From the NCBI GenBank assembly GCA_023399815.1, contig JAEWOJ010000127.1, forward strand, positions 17,066 to 81,065: a DNA stretch of 64,000 bases. Reading direction: 5' to 3'. A program made the position numbers and the translations under genes. The stretch comes from Pseudomonadota bacterium (GTDB taxonomy: Bacteria > Pseudomonadota > Gammaproteobacteria > Xanthomonadales > Xanthomonadaceae). The notes beneath the pieces are model-generated. The model worked only from the letters and a program-made list of their open reading frames with translations, ran no database searches and was not told the DNA's origin. Of this stretch, positions 15,882-24,220 are shown in pieces; position 1 is the stretch's first letter; every line of letters begins with the position of its first letter.

Positions 15882-16277
15882 GGAATGCCTCTTCTCTCCC
15901 TGTTTTCATTTCATTTTAGAGCGCTCGAATGGTACTGAACGCGCGTTTAGCGCGGAAGAGGTCGTTTGCTAACCATCCCATGGATGCGCGCGGCCGATTT
16001 TTTTGGTCGATCGAAATTGCGCTTTGTTCGGCCACGACATGCGTTCCTGATAATGGTGTAAGGGACAACTTCGCAGGGCATGTAACGCTCAAGTGCATCC
16101 GCTTTGGGCCGCTATCGGTCGCCTGCCGGGTAGAAACAGCACCACTTGCTGATAAGTGGCGTTGTTTTTACCCAGTTCTAGTGCCGCCCTCTCCTGCCAC
16201 TGCCCAGTCCAACTCTATCCTCCTAGCAGGCTGCTCTGAGCAGTGTCACTCACCGCCTACCGCATACTGGCAGACAA
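15882..16277. other. Intergenic region between the fic gene and the Lamassu-like operon
   Basis: A 396-bp stretch with no supported gene. The part next to the SIR2 gene (15900-16030) is relatively AT-rich and probably carries that operon's promoter. A terminator-like hairpin lies at 16134-16169. A plus-strand frame at 15929-16636 runs antisense into fic and lacks coding character. Confidence 0.5.
16134..16169 (-). terminator. Hairpin terminator downstream of fic
   Basis: A 14-bp stem with one mismatch: AAACAGCACCACTT pairs with AAGTGGCGTTGTTT across a six-base loop. T-rich sequence flanks both sides, so it may work in either direction. It lies about 110 bp past the fic stop and separates fic from the Lamassu-like operon. 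Confidence 0.5.
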
Positions 16278-17831
16278 TTAGTCGCGGAAAGCCCGCTCAA
16301 CCGCCTCGACGATATCGGACCACACCCCAGGCTCTCGCAAAACCGGCATTTCCTTGGCTAGCACGTTGCTCAGTTCACCCCGATTCTGCTCGATCGAACG
16401 CAACACCCGGTCGGCCTGCTGATCCGGCATCTCGACAATCTCTTTCAGTGCCGCACGTGCCCGCGCATGACGGCGCAGATAGCGCGATTCCTCACGCATC
16501 TGTTCCTTCAGGGTACGCACCAGGATGTTGGACAAGAACGCCACATGCGGCCCGAGATCCGGATAACGCCATAGCGGCCTGGCCTGCTCGGCGCCACCGA
16601 AAGCGAAGTTCGATACCACGCCATCCGAGTAGGTAGTCTGCACAGACTCGAACGTCACGTACTCCCGTACTCCTTGCATCAAGGGTTTGGACATTTGATC
16701 CAGTACGCGCTCGTAACTGCGCCGCTCGCCGACATCGTCGGTGATGACTGCGGACACTGGCAGGATTACCGGATCAGGGATCACCCCATCACGTCGCAAT
16801 ACGTCGTTGATCAGGAACCGATGCACGCGCCCATTGCCGTCGGCCAAGGGATGGATGTAGACAAAGCCGAACGAGGCCACGGCACTGCGCATTACCGGCG
16901 ATTGCCCCTGCGTCCTTTCAAGAAAAACACGCAATCCATCGAGCATCGCCGGAACGTCCTCGGCAACCGGAGCCACGTAATGCACCACCTCCTGGTAGCG
17001 CACCACCTCGCCCACGAATACCGGGGACTTCCGGATACCGAAACGCACAAGCGTGGTTCGCTCGCCAAGGATTTCGCGTTGCAGTTCGGCAAGTACCACA
17101 TCGGTCAGCGGCCACTCGCCTTGACCGGTACGCCGTGCCATCACGTCCGCAAAGCGCTGCACACGAGTCGCCTGATCGGCCTCCCCTTCGATGGCAAAGC
17201 TGGCCCGGCTTTCCCGCAGCGTCAGCCATGCCGCGGCACGCATCAACAGGTCCTCGCCAAACTCATCGGTCAACTCACCGAACAGGGCCGACACGTCCAG
17301 TTCGGCCGCCCGCACGACGGCCTCGTTCTTCACCACCATCGGGCAGAAGTCCCGCGTGCCCGGCAGGTTGTCGTTCACGCGCCAACGCTGCACCTTCACC
17401 GCACGCTCGGGTGAGGCAGCCACCATCTTGGTTGGGTCGATCGCATCGACGTAGTTGCCCCCCAATCGCTCCGGTGCCTGCAACAGGTCGCCGGTGAGCC
17501 ACTCGTACAGGAACGCTGCCCGACGGGCGTACTGCCCAGTTGGTTCAGCCGCAATCCACGCCTGGACGAAATCAGGGCCAGCTTGCGCAAACAGACGGGA
17601 CAGGAATTCCAGATGCGGGACTTCATGGCGCAAGTGGAATTGCAGATGCGCAGCCGGCGTAGCCACAGGCCGCATGATCTCCAGATACGTTTCCAGCCGG
17701 AAACCCTCATTGATCTCCGACGCGCGTCGCCCGCCCACTTGGCTGAGGACGGGCAATCGCCCCATCGGCTCCACCCCGTAAGTTCGGGCCAACCATGCAG
17801 CCCCTATGGGGTCAGCGGGGTGGTCACTCAT
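16278..17831 (-). CDS. Fic-family AMPylase-type protein with own inhibitory motif
   Basis: A 517-residue Fic-domain protein. The active-site motif 'HPLADGNGRVHR' (His327 to Arg338) fits HxFx(D/E)GNGRxxR except Leu for the usual Phe. An inhibitory (S/T)xxxE(G/N) motif lies before the core at residues 211-216 ('SFAIEG', Glu215), typical of class II Fic proteins that block their own ATP-binding site. Fic enzymes transfer AMP or another nucleotide moiety to target proteins. A helical C-terminal extension follows from about residue 400. AGGAG sits 8 bp before the ATG. Its place between the integrase and the Lamassu-like operon suggests island cargo with a toxin-like or defence role, which is inference. 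Confidence 0.88.
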   Translation of the reverse strand: MSDHPADPIGAAWLARTYGVEPMGRLPVLSQVGGRRASEINEGFRLETYLEIMRPVATPAAHLQFHLRHEVPHLEFLSRLFAQAGPDFVQAWIAAEPTGQYARRAAFLYEWLTGDLLQAPERLGGNYVDAIDPTKMVAASPERAVKVQRWRVNDNLPGTRDFCPMVVKNEAVVRAAELDVSALFGELTDEFGEDLLMRAAAWLTLRESRASFAIEGEADQATRVQRFADVMARRTGQGEWPLTDVVLAELQREILGERTTLVRFGIRKSPVFVGEVVRYQEVVHYVAPVAEDVPAMLDGLRVFLERTQGQSPVMRSAVASFGFVYIHPLADGNGRVHRFLINDVLRRDGVIPDPVILPVSAVITDDVGERRSYERVLDQMSKPLMQGVREYVTFESVQTTYSDGVVSNFAFGGAEQARPLWRYPDLGPHVAFLSNILVRTLKEQMREESRYLRRHARARAALKEIVEMPDQQADRVLRSIEQNRGELSNVLAKEMPVLREPGVWSDIVEAVERAFRD

Positions 17832-18012
17832 CGGCGCGCTCCTGATGGGGAGGAAAGCAGTTCAACCCGCACAAAAACGTCGAAGCTTGGGAGAAATGCC
17901 ATCACAGGCGCTTAGAGATACACAAAAACGATTAAAAATTCAATTAATTGATCAAAAATGATTAATCCGGACTTCCCCGGACTTCCTTAGAGCCCGAGAA
18001 GCGCTTTGCCAA
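17832..18012. other. AT-rich spacer between fic and the integrase gene
   Basis: A 181-bp spacer with a strongly AT-rich core (about 17920-17960, including ATTAAAAATTCAATTAATTG), a likely promoter region for fic or an integrase-related site. The decamer CCGGACTTCC occurs twice in tandem at about 17967-17986. Confidence 0.45.
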
Positions 18013-19281
18013 TCAGTTGCCCGGCAGTTCATCCCCGGCCCCGGATGACATGGCCCCCTCCTTTAAACGGAGAAGCATCGCTGCCGTCCGCTTCTCGCAA
18101 GCCAGCAGGCCGGACCAAGCATCCATCATCTTGCAGCGCTCCTCCAGATACGATGCCCGGTTGTAGGCTCGACGACTCTTGTTCGCCTCCTCATGGGCCA
18201 GTTGCCGCTCGATGGCATCGGCATGGAATCCCCGCTCATTGAGTTCCGTCGAAGCCTGCGCACGAAACCCGTGGATTGTCGCTTCCCCCTGGAAACCCGC
18301 GTAGGCCATGGCCTTGCGCAAACCGGACTTCGTCATCGCCTGCCCACCGCCACTGCGATGCGGGAAAAGCAGCTCACCGTTTCCGGTGAACCGGCGCAAC
18401 TGAGCCAACAGCTCGCGGACCTGAGGCGAGAGCGGCACCACGTGTTCCCGTCGCTTTTTCATGCGTTCGGCAGGTATCCGCCAATACTTCCGCCCATCCG
18501 CTTTCGGATCCCACGCCCCTGGATCGAACTCACTCCATCGCGCCAGGCGCACCTCCTGACTGCGCACGAAGGTATGCACGAGCATCTCCAACGCAATCCG
18601 GGTCTCGGGATTGCCGGGATAGCGGTCTAATGTCGCCAGGAAGCCACCCACCTCCCCAAACGCCATTGCGGCATGTTGACCACGCTCCGGCGGGATCAGG
18701 ACATTCCGCAGATCCCGGGCTGGATTCGACACGAGGCGACCGGTGGCAACTGCGTAATTCAGTACGCTGCGTATCCGTTGCAGCAGGCGTCCGGCAGAAT
18801 CGAAAGCACCTCGCCGCTCCACCTGACGTACCGTGAAAAGGATGTCTGCCGGCGTCAGCTCGGCAACCGACGTACAGCCCAACCGAGGAAAGACATCGTT
18901 CTCCATCTGGGAGATGACACCGAGCCGGTGTCCTTCCGACCAGCGATAGCCCTTGACCCTGACCCACTCCAGGCAGACGGTTTCAAAATTGTTGGAGGCT
19001 CGTGCAACGGCTTCGCGTCGTTCCGCACGTCGCGCCATCACCGGATCCCGACCTTGGCGCAGCAAGGTTCGCGCTTCATCACGACGTTGACGCGCCTCCG
19101 CCAGAGACACTTCGGGATAGACACCGAACGCAATCAGCTTCTCGCGCCCGCCGTAGTAGTACTTCATCCGCCAGTAGCGGTTGCCGCTAGCCAGGACCTG
19201 AAGGAACAGACCAGCACCGTCGAAGTGCTTGCCGCACCTGGCGTTGCGAATCTGGTTTGCGTTCAACTTGTCGATTGCCAC
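18013..19281 (-). CDS. P4-type tyrosine integrase of the dksA island
   Basis: A 422-residue integrase with an N-terminal DUF4102 arm-binding domain ('IDKLNANQIRNARCGKHFDG', 'YWRMKYYYGGREKLIAFGVY') and a C-terminal tyrosine-recombinase catalytic domain. Catalytic residues: Arg in 'HTFVRSQEVRLARW', His-x-x-Arg in 'ATIHGFRAQAST', His in 'QLAHEEANK' and the tyrosine in 'RRAYNRASYLEE'. It is full length for the P4-type family. The gene starts about 185 bp from attR and reads away from it. This enzyme presumably inserted the island into the 3' end of dksA, an unusual protein-coding target for a family that generally uses tRNA genes. Confidence 0.92.
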   Translation of the reverse strand: MAIDKLNANQIRNARCGKHFDGAGLFLQVLASGNRYWRMKYYYGGREKLIAFGVYPEVSLAEARQRRDEARTLLRQGRDPVMARRAERREAVARASNNFETVCLEWVRVKGYRWSEGHRLGVISQMENDVFPRLGCTSVAELTPADILFTVRQVERRGAFDSAGRLLQRIRSVLNYAVATGRLVSNPARDLRNVLIPPERGQHAAMAFGEVGGFLATLDRYPGNPETRIALEMLVHTFVRSQEVRLARWSEFDPGAWDPKADGRKYWRIPAERMKKRREHVVPLSPQVRELLAQLRRFTGNGELLFPHRSGGGQAMTKSGLRKAMAYAGFQGEATIHGFRAQASTELNERGFHADAIERQLAHEEANKSRRAYNRASYLEERCKMMDAWSGLLACEKRTAAMLLRLKEGAMSSGAGDELPGN

Positions 19282-19354
19282 TTCACCACACCTCGGACGT
19301 CTTCAACGACGTTCGATCTTAGTGGTGGGAAGGCAAAATCAACCCCGGAAAACA

Positions 19355-19370
19355 CCCTCGAAAACGAGGG
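19355..19370. promoter_or_regulatory. Palindrome upstream of the integrase gene
   Basis: CCCTCG-AAAA-CGAGGG, a perfect short hairpin between attR and the integrase start. A second perfect palindrome, GTTTCATATGAAAC, lies at 19451-19464, adjacent to the new dksA stop codon. These are candidate integrase/excisionase arm sites; the second may also help end dksA transcription. No T-tract terminator is obvious. Confidence 0.4.
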
Positions 19371-19465
19371 ATTTCCTGATTAGCCCCGAGACTTCATGAG
19401 ACTACAACCTATTGAAATCATAGGGATTCACGTCCTTGTGAGCCCACATGGTTTCATATGAAACT

Positions 19466-19486
19466 TTAGTCCCCTTGTTGCTTCTG
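19466..19486 (-). repeat. attR: island-supplied replacement tail of dksA
   Basis: Read leftward this encodes Gln-Lys-Gln-Gln-Gly-Asp-stop (TAA), completing dksA. It differs from the displaced tail at 4504-4524 only by CAA for CAG, GGG for GGC and TAA for TGA. The protein is unchanged, and the codons differ as expected for an element-borne copy. Confidence 0.85.
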
Positions 19487-20578
19487 CAGGTGCTCCCAAC
19501 GCTCCTGCGCGTCGATGGTGCGCTCGGCGGTGAGGCGCGCCTCCAGGCGCTCCAGGCCGATTTCCTCGCCGGTATCCACGCAGTAGCCGTAGTCGCCCGA
19601 TTCCAGGCGCTTGAGCGTGCTGTCGATCTTGCCGATCAGCTTGCGGTAGCGGTCGCGGGTGCGCAGTTCCAGCGAGTTCTCGGTCTCGCGGGTGGCGCGC
19701 TCGGCTTCGTCGCCGATGTCGCGCACTTCCTCGCGCAGGTTCTCGATGGTCTGCTTGGATTCCTCGACCAGGTCGGCGCGCCAGTCCTGCAGGCGCTGGC
19801 GGAAGTACTCCTGCTGCAGCGGGCTCATGTACTCCTCGTCCGACGAGGGCTTGTAGCCCGCCGGCAGGATCGGGCGACCGGTCGCCTCGTCGGTCTTGTA
19901 CTCGACCACCTTGTACTTGCTGCGCGGAGCCGGGGCGGCCGAACGCGCGGTTACGGCGACGGCGACCTTGCCGACCGGACGGACGGCGGCGGGAGCTGCG
20001 GACTTGACGGAAGCTTTTGCGGGGGATTTCGAAACAGGCACGGGATTCTTGGATTGCGGGGCCTTGGCCGCCGGCGCCGGTGCCTTGGCCGCCGGCGCGG
20101 AGGCCGGGGCTGGAACCGTCTTGGCGACTTCGACCGGGACAGGCTTGGCCGGAGCCGGCTTGGTGGCCGGCTTCGGTACGGACTTGGCGACGGGCTTGCT
20201 GACCGGGGACTTGGAAACCTTGGCGGTGGTCTTTTCAGCCACCTTCCTGGCGGCGGGCTTGGTGGCCTTCACCACCTTGGCCGCCTTGGTCACCGGAGCG
20301 GCAACCTTCTTTGCCGGGGCCTTGCTGGCAGCCACCTTCTTGACGGTGGCTTTCTTGGCCGCGGTCTTCGCGACCACCGTCTTCTTGGCGGGTGCTGCCT
20401 GCTTGGCCGGCGGCTTCTTGGCGACCACTTTCTTGGCGGGCGCCTTCTTCGCAGCCGGCTTGGCGGCCTTGGCGACCGGTTTCTTGACCACCGGTTTGGG
20501 CGCCGCCTTCTTGACTGCAGGTTTGGCGGTTTTCTTGGCGACCTTTACGGCCTTTTTTGCAGGTTTTTTAGCAGCCAC
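19466..20578 (-). CDS. dksA: DksA-family RNA polymerase-binding regulator with long Lys/Ala/Pro N-terminus
   Basis: A 370-residue protein. About 235 N-terminal residues are low-complexity Lys/Ala/Pro/Val repeats ('[14 protein letters not shown]' type), like histone-like AlgP tails. The C-terminal ~130 residues are a DksA/TraR domain ('[20 protein letters not shown]', coiled coil, '[20 protein letters not shown]'). DksA binds the RNA polymerase secondary channel and works with ppGpp. The zinc-finger region reads '[20 protein letters not shown]' then '[12 protein letters not shown]', so only one of the four usual cysteines remains and zinc binding is unlikely, as in cysteine-poor DksA variants. 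The last six codons come from the island. Its old terminator is now 15 kb away. Confidence 0.88.
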   Translation of the reverse strand: MAAKKPAKKAVKVAKKTAKPAVKKAAPKPVVKKPVAKAAKPAAKKAPAKKVVAKKPPAKQAAPAKKTVVAKTAAKKATVKKVAASKAPAKKVAAPVTKAAKVVKATKPAARKVAEKTTAKVSKSPVSKPVAKSVPKPATKPAPAKPVPVEVAKTVPAPASAPAAKAPAPAAKAPQSKNPVPVSKSPAKASVKSAAPAAVRPVGKVAVAVTARSAAPAPRSKYKVVEYKTDEATGRPILPAGYKPSSDEEYMSPLQQEYFRQRLQDWRADLVEESKQTIENLREEVRDIGDEAERATRETENSLELRTRDRYRKLIGKIDSTLKRLESGDYGYCVDTGEEIGLERLEARLTAERTIDAQERWEHLQKQQGD

Positions 20579-20858
20579 GAAACGCTCTTCCTTGTTTCCC
20601 CCGGGGCCCGGGAAAGCGGGCCTTTATAGCCTACCCGACCAGCAGCGGCAACCGCGCCGACCGCCCCGACATGAACGGATGCCCGATCCGCTCCGGGTCG
20701 GCCCGGCGGCATCGCCGGACCGACCCCGCGCAGTTCGGAACGTGACCAGGCACGACCGGCGTACCCGGTGGGCTGGAAGGCGTCTCGCGTCGGCCTTCCG
20801 CCTGCCGGGCATCGTGCGACAAATCCTTGGGCAATGCCAGCTGGCTTATCATTCGGGC

Positions 20859-21113
20859 GTGATCGGCCGACTCCTCATCGCCCTGCTGCGCTTCTACAAG
20901 CGCTTCATCAGCCCCCTGCTGGGGCCGCGCTGCCGCTTTGTCCCCAGCTGCTCCGAATATTCGATGGACGCGATCCGCGTACACGGTCCCTTGCGTGGCT
21001 GCTGGCTTACGCTGCGCCGGCTGGGCCGCTGCCATCCGTTCCACCCCGGCGGCTTCGACCCGGTTCCGGGAAAGGCCGACGCCCCCTCTTGCCGCTGCAC
21101 AGGAAAACACTGA
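20859..21113 (+). CDS. yidD: Membrane protein insertion efficiency factor YidD
   Basis: An 84-residue protein starting at GTG with the complete YidD pattern: '[20 protein letters not shown]', '[19 protein letters not shown]' and '[17 protein letters not shown]'. YidD is a small membrane-associated protein that assists YidC-dependent insertion of inner-membrane proteins. The three conserved cysteines are present. It is not next to rnpA/yidC here, as is usual in Xanthomonadaceae-type genomes. The dihydroorotase gene starts one base after the stop, suggesting co-transcription. Confidence 0.9.
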   Translation: MIGRLLIALLRFYKRFISPLLGPRCRFVPSCSEYSMDAIRVHGPLRGCWLTLRRLGRCHPFHPGGFDPVPGKADAPSCRCTGKH

Positions 21114-21114
21114 C

Positions 21115-22461
21115 ATGTCCTCCACGCTCATCACCAATGCCCGCATGGTCAACGAGGGCCGCACCTTCGACGGCGACCTGCGCATCGAGGACGGCCGCAT
21201 CGCGCAGATCGGCAGCGGGCTGACGCCGCGCGCGGGCGAGGAAGTGGTGGACGCGGCCGGGCGCTGGCTGCTGCCCGGCATGATCGACGACCAGGTGCAC
21301 TTCCGCGAACCGGGCCTGACCCACAAGGGCGACATCGCCAGCGAGTCGGCGGCGGCCGTGGCCGGCGGCCTGACCAGCTTCATGGACATGCCCAACACCA
21401 ACCCGCCGACGCTGGATTCGACCATCCTCGAAGCCAAGTACGAACTGGCCCGTGGCCGCGCCTGGGCCAACTACGGCTTCTACCACGGCGCCAGCAACGA
21501 CAACCTCGAAGCCATCCGCCAGCTGGACCCGAAGAAGGCGCCGGGCGTGAAGGTGTTCATGGGCGCCTCCACCGGCAACATGCTGGTGGACGACCCGGAC
21601 ACGCTGGACGCGATCTTCCGCGACTGCCCGACGCCGATCATCACGCACTGCGAGGACACGCCGACGATCGACGCCACCCTCAAGGCGTTCCAGGAGAAGT
21701 ACGGCGACGCGCTGACTCCGGAAATGCACCCGGACATCCGCTCGCGCGAGGCCTGCATCAAGTCCACCCGCCTGGCGATGGCGCTGGCGCGCAGGCACGG
21801 CACCCGCCTGCACGTGCTGCACATCTCCACCGCCGACGAGCTGGCGCTGTTCGAGCGGGGCCCGCTGGTCCGCGCCGATGGCAGCCGCAAGCAGATCACC
21901 GGCGAGACCTGCGTGCACTTCCTGCATTTCGCGCGGCCGGACTATGCGACCAAGGGCAACCTGATCAAGTGCAACCCGGCGATCAAGGACGTGGCCGACC
22001 GCGAGGCGATCACCGCCGCGCTGGCCGACGACGTGCTCGACGTGCTGGCCACCGACCATGCCCCGCACACCTGGGAAGAGAAGCAGAAGCCCTACGCGCA
22101 GGCCCCGTCCGGCCTGCCGCTGGTGCAGTACGCGCTGGTCGCCGCGCTCGAGCGCGTGCACGAAGGCAAGCTGACCCGCGAGCAGGTGGTGCAGAAGTTC
22201 GCGCACGCCCCGGCGCAGCTGTTCGACGTGGAAGAGCGCGGCTTCCTGCGCGAGGGCTACTTCGCCGACCTGGTGCTGGTGGAGGACACGCCGTTCACGG
22301 TCAGGCGCGAGGACGTGCTGTCCAAGTGCGGCTGGTCGCCGTTCGAGGGCACCACCTTCCGCTCGCGCATCGCCGCCACCTGGGTCAACGGACAGTTGGT
22401 GTGGGACGGCAGCAGGCTGGTGGGAACGCCGGCCGGCCAGCGCATGACCTACGCCCGCTGA
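21115..22461 (+). CDS. pyrC: Dihydroorotase
   Basis: A 448-residue amidohydrolase-superfamily enzyme with dihydroorotase signatures: metal-binding 'DDQVHFREPGLTHKGDIASE', 'MPNTNPPTLD' for substrate binding, 'ITHCEDTPTI', 'LHVLHISTADE' and the catalytic Asp in 'DVLATDHAPHTWEEK'. It catalyses reversible cyclisation of carbamoyl-aspartate to dihydroorotate in pyrimidine synthesis. The size and DxHxRxPG motif match the larger dihydroorotase class rather than the short E. coli PyrC type. The chosen ATG follows yidD by one base; a longer frame is open upstream only because it reads antisense to nothing. The stop overlaps the start of the next gene (TGATG). Confidence 0.92.
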   Translation: MSSTLITNARMVNEGRTFDGDLRIEDGRIAQIGSGLTPRAGEEVVDAAGRWLLPGMIDDQVHFREPGLTHKGDIASESAAAVAGGLTSFMDMPNTNPPTLDSTILEAKYELARGRAWANYGFYHGASNDNLEAIRQLDPKKAPGVKVFMGASTGNMLVDDPDTLDAIFRDCPTPIITHCEDTPTIDATLKAFQEKYGDALTPEMHPDIRSREACIKSTRLAMALARRHGTRLHVLHISTADELALFERGPLVRADGSRKQITGETCVHFLHFARPDYATKGNLIKCNPAIKDVADREAITAALADDVLDVLATDHAPHTWEEKQKPYAQAPSGLPLVQYALVAALERVHEGKLTREQVVQKFAHAPAQLFDVEERGFLREGYFADLVLVEDTPFTVRREDVLSKCGWSPFEGTTFRSRIAATWVNGQLVWDGSRLVGTPAGQRMTYAR

Positions 22462-23312
22462 TGCGGTCGGCCTTCGTGTTCGGGGTGCTGCTGCTCGCGG
22501 CGCCCCTGCTTCCCGCTCCATCGGCGCAGGCGCAGGCCGGCATCGCCGACCTCGTGGACAACCGCGTCGTGTTCCCGGCCAGCGCCTCGCAGGGCGCGAT
22601 GGTGATCGGCAAGGTGCCGGCCGGAAGCAGCGTGCGCTATGCCGGCCGCGACCTGCGGGTCAGCGGCTACGGCAGCGTGGTGTTCGGCATCGGCCGCGAC
22701 GAGAAGGGACCGCTGCAGGTGCAGGTACGCCGCCCGGATGGCTCCGGCGAGACCGCCACCATCGCCGTCACCCCGCGCGACTGGCCGGTGGAGCGCGTCG
22801 ACGGCGTGCCGCCGAAGACGGTGAACCCGCCGCCGGCGATCGCCGAGCGCATCGCCCGCGAGCAGGCCCAGGTCGTCGAATCGCGCAAACGCGACGACAA
22901 CCGCACCGACTTCACCCAGACCTTCCTCTGGCCGGTGCAGGGGCGCATCAGCGGCCGCTTCGGCAATGCCCGCGTCTACAACGGCCAGCCCGGCGCCGGC
23001 CATTCCGGCATGGACATCGCCGCGCCCACCGGCACGCCGGTGAAGGCCCCGGCCGCCGGCATCGTCACCTTCGCCAGCCCGGACCTCTACCTGACCGGTG
23101 GCACCCTGGTGCTCGACCATGGGTTCGGCATCAGCTCCAACTTCCTGCACCTGTCGCGCATCGACGTGAAGGTCGGCGACCGCATCGAACAGGGCCAGGT
23201 GATCGCCGCGGTCGGCGCCACCGGGCGCGCGACCGGGCCGCACCTGCATTGGGGGATGAACTGGTTCGACACCCGCATCGATCCGCTGCTGGTGCTTGAG
23301 CGCAGCAAGTAG
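22461..23312 (+). CDS. Secreted M23-family metallopeptidase (LytM-type)
   Basis: A 283-residue protein with a cleavable signal peptide ending near 'PSAQA', an N-terminal beta-rich region, and a C-terminal peptidase M23 domain. The zinc-binding HxxxD is in 'GAGHSGMDIAAPTGTPVKAP' and HxH in 'TGRATGPHLHWGMNW', so the catalytic set is complete. Such enzymes cut peptide cross-links in peptidoglycan or, when degenerate, activate amidases. The gene starts inside the dihydroorotase stop (TGATG), implying translational coupling. Confidence 0.9.
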   Translation: MRSAFVFGVLLLAAPLLPAPSAQAQAGIADLVDNRVVFPASASQGAMVIGKVPAGSSVRYAGRDLRVSGYGSVVFGIGRDEKGPLQVQVRRPDGSGETATIAVTPRDWPVERVDGVPPKTVNPPPAIAERIAREQAQVVESRKRDDNRTDFTQTFLWPVQGRISGRFGNARVYNGQPGAGHSGMDIAAPTGTPVKAPAAGIVTFASPDLYLTGGTLVLDHGFGISSNFLHLSRIDVKVGDRIEQGQVIAAVGATGRATGPHLHWGMNWFDTRIDPLLVLERSK

Positions 23313-23594
23313 CGCAAAGCAACACCCCGCCGTTCACCGCACAGGCGCGTGGCGGCGCGTTCTTCATCGTTGCCACCTGGTTTCCGCCCGGCGTGTCTGG
23401 ACCGGCCACTCCGCTCCCGCCTTCCAGTCCGGGCCCTTCAGGAGATCCCTGATCCTCAGGAAGCCGCGGCGGCCCGATCCGCCAGCCCGCAGCCGGGTCC
23501 GTGTCCTGCCCGTGTCGGGGTCGTGTCATCACCGCAGGCAGGCATGCGGCAGGATGATGGCGGCAACCCGAATCCCCTGTCCCGAGGAGCATCC

Positions 23595-24143
23595 ATGCAC
23601 GTCAACGGCACCCGACTTCGAGAGCTGCGCGCCGCCCGCCAATGGTCGCAGGAGCAGTTGGCCGCGCTGAGCGGCCTGAACCTGCGGACCATCCAGCGCC
23701 TCGAATCAGGCACGAAGATCTCGACGGAGTCGCTGCGGGCGCTGGCCGCCGTCTTCGAGGTGCCGGCCGAGAGCCTGCTGGTGGGCGAGCCGACGCCCAG
23801 CCAGCCGGCCCTCCAGGCCATGCGCGAGGGCGTGCTGCGCGGCCTGGAGTTCAACGGCACCACGCCACGCGCGGATTTCTGGTGGTTCGCGCTGGCCGTG
23901 GCCATGCTGCTGGCCTTCGCCCAGCTGCTTGCCGAGGCTGTCGGCCCGCTGCCGCTGCAACTGGCCTCGCTGCTGGTGCTGCTGCCGTGGGTCGCGGCCT
24001 GCACGCGGCGCCTGCGCGACGCCGGTTTCAATCCCTGGTGGCAGCTGATCAGCCTGGCGCCGATAGGCGGCCTGCTGGTGCTGCTCTACCTGCTCGCCTA
24101 CCCGACCCGGGCAAGGGAGCCGCTTGCGGCTCCTCCGGCCTGA
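23595..24143 (+). CDS. XRE-family regulator fused to a DUF805-like membrane domain
   Basis: A 182-residue protein. Residues 1-65 form an XRE helix-turn-helix ('RLRELRAARQWSQEQLAALS', 'LNLRTIQRLESGTKIS'). From about residue 90 a membrane segment follows with two to three helices and DUF805-like marks ('TPRADFWWFALAVAMLLAFA', 'CTRRLRDAGFNPWWQLISL'). It is likely a membrane-anchored DNA-binding protein; the signal sensed is unknown. GAGGAG lies 6 bp before the ATG. Its neighbours do not indicate a target. Confidence 0.85.
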   Translation: MHVNGTRLRELRAARQWSQEQLAALSGLNLRTIQRLESGTKISTESLRALAAVFEVPAESLLVGEPTPSQPALQAMREGVLRGLEFNGTTPRADFWWFALAVAMLLAFAQLLAEAVGPLPLQLASLLVLLPWVAACTRRLRDAGFNPWWQLISLAPIGGLLVLLYLLAYPTRAREPLAAPPA

Positions 24144-24220
24144 GGCCGCCCCTGCCCCGGCAATGCGCCGCCCTGGACCGCAAGGTCGGACGACCAACGA
24201 CTAGCGTTGCCCCGCCGGCG

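Larger units (their letters stand above)
4504..19486. mobile_element. Integrative genomic (defence) island in the 3' end of dksA
   Basis: The element is bounded by the dksA-tail direct repeat and carries a P4-type tyrosine integrase next to its right end, the usual arrangement of integrative islands. Its length between equivalent repeat positions is 14,962 bp. The right-end repeat is an island-borne synonymous copy of the last six dksA codons plus a stop, so the target gene stays functional. Cargo: unknown genes at 4.6-5.7 kb, a four-gene operon with nuclease-like proteins, an orphan gene, a broken HTH gene, a Lamassu-like operon and a Fic gene. No conjugation, capsid or excisionase genes were recognised, so it probably depends on a helper or is a satellite-type island. 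Confidence 0.85.

Noticed and set aside
15929..16636. 235-codon plus-strand frame between the SIR2 and fic genes
   Set aside because: It runs antisense into fic, its residues look non-protein-like, and no start signal was found.
21007..22521. 504-codon frame antisense to dihydroorotase
   Set aside because: Shadow frame rich in His/Arg/Gln; the sense frame has all dihydroorotase motifs.
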